A DNA stretch of 14,594 bases from NCBI GenBank assembly GCA_964586775.1, contig CAZPJD010000065.1, forward strand, positions 1-14,594. Reading direction: 5' to 3'. Below the pieces are notes generated by a model. It had not been told where the DNA came from. It was given only the letters and a program-made list of their open reading frames with translations, and did no database searches. Each line of letters opens with the position of its first letter. The stretch's first letter is position 1. The DNA is from JADLEX01 sp964586775. GTDB taxonomy: Bacteria > Lernaellota > Lernaellaia > JACKCT01. This document shows, one piece after another, positions 6,923 to 13,301 of the stretch. A program made the translations under genes and the position numbers.

Positions 6923-8206
6923 ATGGCGACGATTCAGACCATCAAGGCGCGGGAGATTCTCGACTCGCGCGGAAATCCCACGGTGGCCGCGCGCGTCACG
7001 CTCAGCGACGGCGCTTCGGCCGAGGCGATGGTGCCGTCGGGCGCGAGCACCGGCACGCACGAGGCGGTGGAACTGCGCGACGGCGACAAGAAACGCTATC
7101 TGGGCAAGGGCGTGCTGGGCGCCGTGGCGAACGTCAACGACAAGATCGCACCGCGCCTGCGCGGCATGGACGCGTCGGCGCAGGAAGAGATCGACCGGAC
7201 GATGATCGAGCTCGACGGCACGCCCAACAAGGGCGCGCTCGGCGCGAACGCGATCCTCGCGGTGAGCATGGCCGTGGCGCGCGCACACGCGGCGTCGTCG
7301 GGCGTCGAGCTGTTCCGATCGATCGCGCGAAGCGACGAGGCGACACTGCTGCCGGTCCCGATGATGAACGTGATGAACGGCGGGCAGCACTCGACAAACA
7401 ACGTGGACATCCAGGAATTCATGATCGTGCCGGCGGGCGCGCCGAGTTATCGCGAGGCGCTGCGCTACGGCGCCGAGGTCTTTCACGCGCTCAAGAAGGT
7501 GCTAGTAGAAAAGGGCTACAGCACGGGCGTCGGCGACGAAGGTGGATTCGCCCCCGACTGCAAGAGCAACGAGGAGCCGCTCCAACTCATCACGACGGCG
7601 ATCGAGAAGGCGGGATTCCGGCCGGGCGAGGACGTCTTTTTTGCGCTCGACGCGGCGGCGTCGGAGTTCTGTCGCGACGGCGCGTACACGATGGAAGCCC
7701 AGGGGATGAAGGGCGTATCGTCGGAAGAGATCGTGTCGTTTTACGAACAGCTCGTCGACAAGTACCCGATCCTGTCGATCGAGGACGGACTGTCGGAGGA
7801 CGACTGGGCGGGGTGGAAACTCCTGACCGATCGCCTCGGCAAGAGGATTCAGCTCGTCGGCGACGACCTGTTCGTCACCAATCCGGTACGGTTGGCGGAA
7901 GGCATCGAAAAGCAGATCGGTAACAGCATCCTCATCAAGCTCAACCAGATCGGCACGGTGACGGAGACGGTGGACGTCATCCGCCTCGCCGCGAAGAACT
8001 CGTACACGCAGGTCGTTTCGCACCGGTCGGGCGAAACGTGCGACACCTTCCTGGCTTCGCTCGCCGTCGCGTGCAACACGGGTCAGATCAAGACGGGCTC
8101 GCTGTCGCGATCGGAGCGGCTCGAAAAGTACAACGAGCTGCTGCGCATCGAAGAGGAACTCGGCGCACGCGCGCGTTGGATCGGCCTGAACGCATTCCCC
8201 CGCTGA
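6923..8206 (+). CDS. eno: Enolase (phosphopyruvate hydratase)
   Basis: A 427-residue cytoplasmic enzyme interconverting 2-phosphoglycerate and PEP. Metal ligands are Asp243 (FALDAAASE), Glu287 (SIEDGL) and Asp314 (VGDDLFVTN). Catalytic Glu206 (GDEGGFAP), Lys339 (LIKLNQIG) and Lys390 (GQIKTGS) are all present, as is the signature LIKLNQIGTVTET. Two loops depart from the commonest sequence: GGQHSTNN where many enzymes have GG-x-HADNN (the active-site His is kept), and SHRSGETCDTF where most have GETED. Its Shine-Dalgarno AGGGGA (6911-6916) overlaps the ppdK stop codon, suggesting translational coupling and a shared transcript. A clear intrinsic terminator follows. Product PEP is the substrate or product of PPDK, so the pair handles the lower glycolytic/gluconeogenic step. 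Confidence 0.98.
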   Translation: MATIQTIKAREILDSRGNPTVAARVTLSDGASAEAMVPSGASTGTHEAVELRDGDKKRYLGKGVLGAVANVNDKIAPRLRGMDASAQEEIDRTMIELDGTPNKGALGANAILAVSMAVARAHAASSGVELFRSIARSDEATLLPVPMMNVMNGGQHSTNNVDIQEFMIVPAGAPSYREALRYGAEVFHALKKVLVEKGYSTGVGDEGGFAPDCKSNEEPLQLITTAIEKAGFRPGEDVFFALDAAASEFCRDGAYTMEAQGMKGVSSEEIVSFYEQLVDKYPILSIEDGLSEDDWAGWKLLTDRLGKRIQLVGDDLFVTNPVRLAEGIEKQIGNSILIKLNQIGTVTETVDVIRLAAKNSYTQVVSHRSGETCDTFLASLAVACNTGQIKTGSLSRSERLEKYNELLRIEEELGARARWIGLNAFPR

Positions 8207-8227
8207 TCGCAGACGGTCGGAGACACG

Positions 8228-8260
8228 AAAGGACGCCGGTTCGCCGACGTCCTTTTTCTT
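8228..8260 (+). terminator. Rho-independent terminator after eno
   Basis: Arms 8228-8239 and 8244-8255 pair over 12 positions with one mismatch, closed by a TTCG tetraloop (8240-8243). A T-rich tail (TTTTTCTT, overlapping the arm end) follows. It ends the ppdK-eno transcript 22 bp after the enolase stop and lies just before the converging MetB-like gene. Confidence 0.88.
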
Positions 8261-8274
8261 GATCCGCCGAAAGG

Positions 8275-9435
8275 TCAGATCGCGGCGAGCGCGTCGCCGA
8301 GATCGGCGATCAGATCCTCTTTCGCCTCGATGCCGATCGAGAGGCGAATATTGGCGGGCGTGATGCCCGCGGCCTTGCGCGCCGCCGCCGTCATCGATGC
8401 GTGGCTCATCGTCGCGGGGATTTCGAGAAGCGAATGAACCCCGCCCAGCGATTCGGCGAGCGTGAAGAGCTTCACCCGGCGCACGAACGCGTCTGCCGCA
8501 GCCGCCCCGCCCGCGATATCGAACGACATCATGCCGCCGGGCCCCGCCATCTGGCGCCGCCCGAGGTCGTACTGCGGGTGATCCTCGAGGCCGGGGTAGT
8601 ACACGTGCTTGACCTTACGGTGCGTCGCGAGGAACTCGGCCACGGCCAGAGCATTCTCCTGATGCGCCGCCATGCGCAGCGGAAGCGTCTTGATGCCGCG
8701 CAGCACCAGATACGCGTCGAACGGCGAGCACGCGGTGCCGAGCGCGTTGGTGAGGTACGCGATGTCCTCGCCGCGCTTCGCGTCGCGCGCGATGATCGCG
8801 CCGCCCACCACGTCGCTGTGGCCGTTCAGGTACTTCGTGGTCGAATGGACGACGACATCGACGCCCAGATCGAGCGGCCGCTGTAAAACCGGCGTGCAAA
8901 ACGTGTTGTCGGCGATCGTTACGAGCTTCCTTTTCCTCGCAATGTTCACGATCGCGGCGATGTCGACGATGTTGAGCAACGGATTGCTCGGCGTTTCGAT
9001 CCAGATGCCCCGCGTGCTTGGACGGATCGCGTCCGTCACATTTTTCGGATCGCGCATGTCGACGAAGCTGACGGCGACGCCATGGCGGCTCGCGACCGAC
9101 GAGAGCAGGCGGAAGGTGCCGCCGTAGATGTCGTGGCCCGCGATGAGATGGTCCCCCGCGCGGAACATGAAGAGCACCGTCGTGATCGCCGACATGCCCG
9201 TGCAGGTCGCCCGCGCCAGTGCGCCGCCCTCGATCGCGGCCAGATTCTCCTCCAGCGCCGCCCGCGTGGGGTTGCCCGAGCGCGTGTAGTCGTATCCGGT
9301 CGTCTTGCCGGGTTCGACGAACGCGAACGTGGACGTGGGATAGATCGGCGTCGCCACGGAACCCCAAGCGGGGTCCTTCTTCGCGCCCGTGTGAACGCAC
9401 GTCGTGCTGAAACGATAACCTTTGGGCTTCGACAT
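8275..9435 (-). CDS. metB: Cys/Met-metabolism PLP enzyme, cystathionine gamma-synthase/lyase type
   Basis: A 386-residue fold-type I PLP enzyme. Visible are YTRSGNPTR (cofactor phosphate contact from the neighbouring subunit), ADNTF with the Asp that holds the pyridine nitrogen, STTKYLNGHSDVVGG with Schiff-base Lys201, and ACSPFDAYLVLRGIKTL. It also has a SLGGVHSL loop near the C-terminus. The family makes or breaks cystathionine or forms sulfide-derived homocysteine. Overall pattern best fits cystathionine gamma-synthase or gamma-lyase. Position 334 is His where the E. coli synthase and eukaryotic lyases have a glutamate implicated in substrate binding, so the exact reaction is uncertain. 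GGAG lies 8 nt before the ATG at 9435. The gene follows a DUF4388 gene on the same strand after 65 bp and converges on eno. No homoserine-pathway partner is visible nearby. Confidence 0.85.
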   Translation of the reverse strand: MSKPKGYRFSTTCVHTGAKKDPAWGSVATPIYPTSTFAFVEPGKTTGYDYTRSGNPTRAALEENLAAIEGGALARATCTGMSAITTVLFMFRAGDHLIAGHDIYGGTFRLLSSVASRHGVAVSFVDMRDPKNVTDAIRPSTRGIWIETPSNPLLNIVDIAAIVNIARKRKLVTIADNTFCTPVLQRPLDLGVDVVVHSTTKYLNGHSDVVGGAIIARDAKRGEDIAYLTNALGTACSPFDAYLVLRGIKTLPLRMAAHQENALAVAEFLATHRKVKHVYYPGLEDHPQYDLGRRQMAGPGGMMSFDIAGGAAAADAFVRRVKLFTLAESLGGVHSLLEIPATMSHASMTAAARKAAGITPANIRLSIGIEAKEDLIADLGDALAAI

Positions 9436-9463
9436 CGTCGAATCTCCATCACAGGAAGTGTCG

Positions 9464-9490
9464 AAAAGCCGCGTCTGGTATCACGGCTTT
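9464..9490 (-). terminator. Weak hairpin terminator after the DUF4388 gene
   Basis: Read on the minus strand, AAAGCCG (9490-9484) pairs with CGGCTTT (9471-9465) over a 12-nt loop, and one further T follows. The T-run is short and the loop large, so termination would be partial at best. Its place between the DUF4388 stop and the MetB-like start suits the role. Confidence 0.35.
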
Positions 9491-9500
9491 GCGGAGCGGA

Positions 9501-10670
9501 TCAAGCGGTGCGGATCACACCGCCCGAATCACGAAGCCGGGGCGACGCGAAGAAGTCGATGAATCCGCAGACGTAAAGCGTCCACACGATGCGGAAAAGC
9601 TGCTGCGTTGTGATGCGCATGGTGACGGCGATGTTGCGATATTCCACGTCGGCGACACGGATGGGATTCCAGATGCGATCGACGTGCGGCGCGATGCGCA
9701 GCTCGTGAACGGGAAAAAACGGGATGTCGGGCAGACCGACGTAGGTTCGCTCCACGTCCTCGCGCCGCTCCTCGGCCGGAAGGTAGTCGTAGTTTTTCCA
9801 GTACACGTCGAACATCAGCTTCGGCAGGCGAACGTCGGCCGGCCGGAAGTGCTCGCGCAGGTTTTCGACGTCGGTGAACGACCAGACGCCTCCGGACCAT
9901 TGCAGCAGTTCGCTGAGCTTGAGCTCGACCTGGATCCCCAGATACTTTTTGACCTCCTGCGGCCCGAGCACGCCGATCTCGATCAGCGCGTCGCCCTGCA
10001 GGATTCCCTTCGCCTTGCGCACTTCGAGCGAACGAAGCACCTCGTCTTCCTGGATGCGTCCGACGCGCTGCAGGATGCGGCCCAGGCACTCGCCCGGATT
10101 GAACGGGCGCGAAGTGACCTGGAGCAGGTCGCCGTGATCGAAGTAAAGGCTCTTGTAACGGCCGCCCGTGGTCAGGAAACGCAAAACACCACTGCCGCGC
10201 TCGCGGTGCGTCTCTCCGATGATCTTGGCGACATCATCGGGATTCCACGGCTTGCCGATCAACTGCTCGGCAGGCTCTTCGCGTCGGGCCGGTCGTCGCG
10301 GCTCGCGCTCGGCGCTCTCGCGCTTCTTCCGGCGCGGTTCCGCCGGAATGGGTTGCAGCGACGGCAGACGAATCAGGTCGAGCGCCGCGAGGTGCTCGAC
10401 GGCCGATTCCATTTCGTCGATGGGAATGCGCAGCGATTCGCGGATCACGCGCAGCGACGCGAGCCCGTTGACGCGCGCCAGAATCGCCGCCTGCGTGGCG
10501 GAGAGCGTCACGCTCAGGTCGGCGAAGTCGACGTCGGTGTTCAGGGTCGGAACGCTGTCCCAGTCGCGAATCACGTAAAGTCCAACTCGCCAAGGTGTAG
10601 AGGGCTGAATATCAACGGGGCGTGACCCTGTAAAGGACCACACCGAATCTCCCGCGGATTCCTCGAGCAT
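9501..10670 (-). CDS. DUF4388-domain protein
   Basis: About 389 residues, no signal peptide or membrane segment. Residues about 55-105 form a helical, winged-helix-like segment (TQAAILARVNGLASLRVIRE...MESAVEHLAALDLIRL). A charged Arg/Glu/Pro-rich linker follows, then a DUF4388 region beginning near RGSGVLRFLTTGGRYKSLYF and continuing through GECLGRILQRVGRIQEDEVL, DALIEIGVLGPQEVKKYLG and LLQWSGGVWSFTD. A second copy of the helical element seems to lie at the C-terminus (MRITTQQLFRIVWTLYVCGF). DUF4388 proteins are frequent in deltaproteobacteria and are often thought to be regulatory or scaffold parts of signalling systems; the exact role is unknown. The open frame continues far upstream but there it is antisense to sppA. 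ATG at 10670 is used; GTG at 10715 is in frame, with poor ribosome sites for both. Confidence 0.72.
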   Translation of the reverse strand: MLEESAGDSVWSFTGSRPVDIQPSTPWRVGLYVIRDWDSVPTLNTDVDFADLSVTLSATQAAILARVNGLASLRVIRESLRIPIDEMESAVEHLAALDLIRLPSLQPIPAEPRRKKRESAEREPRRPARREEPAEQLIGKPWNPDDVAKIIGETHRERGSGVLRFLTTGGRYKSLYFDHGDLLQVTSRPFNPGECLGRILQRVGRIQEDEVLRSLEVRKAKGILQGDALIEIGVLGPQEVKKYLGIQVELKLSELLQWSGGVWSFTDVENLREHFRPADVRLPKLMFDVYWKNYDYLPAEERREDVERTYVGLPDIPFFPVHELRIAPHVDRIWNPIRVADVEYRNIAVTMRITTQQLFRIVWTLYVCGFIDFFASPRLRDSGGVIRTA

Positions 10671-10770
10671 TCGAATCGGAATCGTCAGATCGTTGCACGC
10701 GCTCGGGAATCCCACTACGCTCAAATGTCTTTGCGTCTTGGGAACCCAATGATGAGAGATCGGATTCGAA
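10670..10770. repeat. 11-bp inverted repeat pair flanking the divergent intergenic region
   Basis: TTCGAATCGGA (10670-10680) and TCGGATTCGAA (10760-10770) are inverted copies with one mismatch. They are centred on about 10720, the middle of the divergent DUF4388/sppA gap, and they overlap the first codons of both genes. They could be paired sites for a shared regulator, or chance. No clear promoter was found in the gap; TTGCAC (10693-10698) with TACGCT (10716-10721) is the best weak candidate for sppA. Confidence 0.3.
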
Positions 10771-12470
10771 AAGTCTGGCGCGCGCTCTGGCACGGGTTCT
10801 GGGCGGCGCTCTATGGCGCCATCGAGCGGCGCGCGCGGCACAACAGCGTGGTGATCCGGATCGAGGGGTCGTATCCCGAGGTCGTGCCGTTCTCGGTCTG
10901 GCGATACTTCAAGCGCGATCGGCGCGACTTTCCCCGGCTTGTCGAGAGTCTGCGCCAAGTGGCGTCCGATCCGAAGATCGAGACGCTGGTCATCGTCGTT
11001 TCCCACAGTCGTATGGGTCTCGCACGGACGCAGGAGGCGGCGCGGTTGGTGCGTGCCGCGCGCGCGGCGGGAAAAAAGACCATCGCGGTCGTCGAATCCG
11101 CCCACACACCGGACTACGCCATCGCGGCCCAGTGCGAGCGCGTGGTGGCCGTTCCGGGCGCGCTGCTCTTCGTCACGGGGCTCGCGTTCGAGTCGCTCTT
11201 CGTCAAGGACCTGCTCGACCATCTCTCCGTCGAGCCCGACCTTCTGCACGAGGGCCGTTACAAGAGTGCGGCGGAAACGCTGATGCGCTCGGGTCCGTCG
11301 CGTGACGCCGACCGCATGATGAAAGAACTGCTCGCCGACGTGCACCGCGAGTTGATCGACCTGATCGCCTCGGGGCGCGGAGTGGATGCCGCGCGTGTGC
11401 GCGAGTGGATCGACGGCGGACCCTACGGTTCGGCCGACGCAAAGGTCGCGGGGCTCGTGGACGACGTGGCGTATTGGGACGAGGTGCGCTCCGGCCTCGG
11501 TTTCGACAACGGCAAACGGCGCTTCGTCGCCGCGCATCGGCATCATCGCATCCACACCCACATCGAGCGCCACACGGCTCTGGCCAAGTCCGCGCCGGTC
11601 GTCGCCATCGTCACGGCGGCGGGTCCGATCGTCGATCGCTCGGGGCGACAGAGCGGCGCGCAAATCACGCCCAAGGCGCTGGGCCGCGTGCTGCGTGCGC
11701 TGCGCCGCGACAACGAGGTCAAGGCGGTGGTTCTGCGCGTGGCGTCGCCGGGCGGATCGGGATCGGCGAGCGACCTGATCCATCGCGAGCTGATGCGTCT
11801 GAAGAAAAAGAAGCCGCTCGTCGTCTCGATGGGCGACGTGGCGGCGTCGGGCGGATACTACCTCGCCATGGCGGGCGACGTGGTCTTCACCGAGTCGGCC
11901 ACGCTCACGGGCTCGATCGGCGTGATCTCGGGAAAGGTCTCGTTGCGCGGCCTCTACGACCGGATCGGCGTGAAGAAGACCGTGTATCGCGGGGGCGCGA
12001 ACGCCGCGATCATGTCGGATTACGGGACGTTTTCGGACGGCGAACGAAAGCGCATGAAGGCGCTGAATCGCGAGTTCTACGAACTGTTCAAGTCGCGAGT
12101 CGCGTCGTCGCGCCAGATGTCGGCCGACGACGTGGAAGAGCGCGCGCAGGGGCGCGTGTGGAGCGGCGCGGCGGCCGTCGAGCGACATTTGGCCGATCGG
12201 GTTGGCGGGCTGCGCGACGCGATCGACGAGGCGATTCTCCGCGCCAAGTCGGGGCCGATCGCCCTCGTCGAACACGTCCACTACGTGCGCGAACCGTGGA
12301 TGTCGTTTGGATCCCTGCCGATCGCGGCCCAGATGTCGCCCGCGATCGCGACGCTCGGCGATCTTGTCGGCGAATGGACGGCGCTCTACGAAGAATTGTC
12401 CGTCGTTCGTCTCGAACCGACGTGCCTGGCGATCTCGCGCCCGCGGCCCGTCGATTCGGACGAGTGGTGA
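10749..12470 (+). CDS. sppA: Signal peptide peptidase A (SppA, double-length S49 protease)
   Basis: About 573 residues with two tandem ClpP-like S49 halves, like the long (67K-type) SppA that cleaves leftover signal peptides at the inner membrane. The Ser/Lys dyad is split between halves as expected: Lys172 in HEGRYKSAAE and Ser367 in GDVAASGGYYLAMAGD. LTGSIGVISGKVSLRGLYDRIGV is the usual motif after the serine. The N-terminus has only a short aromatic stretch (VWRALWHGFWAALYGAI) broken by Arg and His, not a clear membrane anchor, so it may be peripheral. ATG at 10749 (or the adjacent 10752) is preferred, with GGGA five bases before. ATG at 10725 would add 8 residues and leave almost no room for a promoter next to the divergent gene. 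It ends 7 bp from the converging YugP-like gene, with no terminator between. Confidence 0.9.
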   Translation: MMRDRIRKVWRALWHGFWAALYGAIERRARHNSVVIRIEGSYPEVVPFSVWRYFKRDRRDFPRLVESLRQVASDPKIETLVIVVSHSRMGLARTQEAARLVRAARAAGKKTIAVVESAHTPDYAIAAQCERVVAVPGALLFVTGLAFESLFVKDLLDHLSVEPDLLHEGRYKSAAETLMRSGPSRDADRMMKELLADVHRELIDLIASGRGVDAARVREWIDGGPYGSADAKVAGLVDDVAYWDEVRSGLGFDNGKRRFVAAHRHHRIHTHIERHTALAKSAPVVAIVTAAGPIVDRSGRQSGAQITPKALGRVLRALRRDNEVKAVVLRVASPGGSGSASDLIHRELMRLKKKKPLVVSMGDVAASGGYYLAMAGDVVFTESATLTGSIGVISGKVSLRGLYDRIGVKKTVYRGGANAAIMSDYGTFSDGERKRMKALNREFYELFKSRVASSRQMSADDVEERAQGRVWSGAAAVERHLADRVGGLRDAIDEAILRAKSGPIALVEHVHYVREPWMSFGSLPIAAQMSPAIATLGDLVGEWTALYEELSVVRLEPTCLAISRPRPVDSDEW

Positions 12471-12477
12471 GCCGCAA

Positions 12478-13161
12478 TCAGTCGTCGCGACCCATACCCG
12501 ACAGCAGCACCAGACGCACCAGTTCGATGATCGCCACCAGCGTGGCCGCCACGTAAGTCATCGCCGCGGCGGATAGCACCTTCTTCGCGCCGCCGATCTC
12601 GCTTTCCACCAGAATGCCGGTGTCGGAAAGGACGCGAATCGCGCGCGAGCTGGCGTTGAATTCGACGGGCAACGTAACGAGGTGGAAGAGTACGGCGAAG
12701 GCGTAGAGCACGATGCCGATCTTGAGCAGGATCGGGATCTGGAACAGGAATCCGCCGATCACGAGCGGCCACAGCAACGTGCTGCCGAGATTCGCCACGG
12801 GCACGAGCTTCGCGCGAATGGCGAGCGGTGTGTAACCCTGCGCGTGCTGGAGCGCATGACCGGCCTCGTGCGCAGCCACGCCGACGGCGGCCAGCGAATG
12901 GCTGTTGCCGACCTCGGGCGATAGGCGCAGCACGCGGTCGCGCGGGTCATAGTGGTCCGAGAGCTTGCCGTGGATGCCCTCGATACGCACATCGTGAAGC
13001 CCGGCGCGGTCGAGCACCATGCGCGCGGCCTGCGCACCCGTGAGCCCGCGGGCCGACGGAACCTTCGACCACTTCTTGAAACTCGAATTCACGCTCCACT
13101 GGGCCCAAATGCCCAGCAAAATCGCGGGGATCAGCAGAACAAACGTCGGATCGTAGAACAC
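12478..13161 (-). CDS. YugP-family membrane zinc metallopeptidase
   Basis: 227 residues matching the neutral zinc metallopeptidase family Zn_peptidase_2 (B. subtilis YugP type). The zinc site is AAHEAGHALQH, with His98, Glu99 and His102. The third ligand is probably Glu167 in LPVEFNASSRA, as in relatives. Hydrophobic segments lie at about residues 6-24, 126-144, 146-166 and 199-221, so the protein is an integral membrane enzyme with the catalytic helix between the first two. Function in bacteria is little known; a role in membrane protein turnover is inferred. The start is GTG at 13161, supported by AGGAG (13168-13172) 6 nt upstream and a good candidate promoter. The neighbouring converging gene is another membrane-associated protease, sppA. 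Confidence 0.88.
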   Translation of the reverse strand: MFYDPTFVLLIPAILLGIWAQWSVNSSFKKWSKVPSARGLTGAQAARMVLDRAGLHDVRIEGIHGKLSDHYDPRDRVLRLSPEVGNSHSLAAVGVAAHEAGHALQHAQGYTPLAIRAKLVPVANLGSTLLWPLVIGGFLFQIPILLKIGIVLYAFAVLFHLVTLPVEFNASSRAIRVLSDTGILVESEIGGAKKVLSAAAMTYVAATLVAIIELVRLVLLSGMGRDD

Positions 13162-13203
13162 GTTTCACTCCTGGGGCCCGGATATCCCGAACCGTCAGAC
13201 ATA

Positions 13204-13231
13204 AAGATAAGGCCGGATGTTCCAAAGTCAA
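13204..13231 (-). promoter_or_regulatory. Candidate sigma-70 promoter of the YugP-like gene
   Basis: On the minus strand TTGACT (13231-13226) and TATCTT (13209-13204) are separated by 16 bp in a locally AT-rich patch. The predicted start near 13197 gives a 5' leader of about 36 nt with a strong Shine-Dalgarno. This is among the better promoter matches in the window. Confidence 0.5.
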
Positions 13232-13259
13232 ACCGAATGGCCGCGAACCTCACACGACG

Positions 13260-13289
13260 TTGAAGACCACGCGACGCGCGTGCTAGTTT
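13260..13289 (+). promoter_or_regulatory. Weak candidate promoter of ligA
   Basis: TTGAAG (13260-13265), an 18-bp spacer and TAGTTT (13284-13289) preceded by TGC, which would act as an extended -10. The -10 itself matches only half the consensus. The transcript would start within about 10 nt of the ligA start codon, which makes it a doubtful call. Confidence 0.25.
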
Positions 13290-13301
13290 CGCGGCACGGG
13301 G

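Noticed and set aside
9501..12281. A single 926-codon minus-strand frame that spans the DUF4388 gene and most of sppA
   Set aside because: Only the part up to 10670 (or 10715) reads as a family protein. The rest is antisense to sppA, rich in Arg/His/Asp shadows, and sppA has both catalytic residues and full family motifs.
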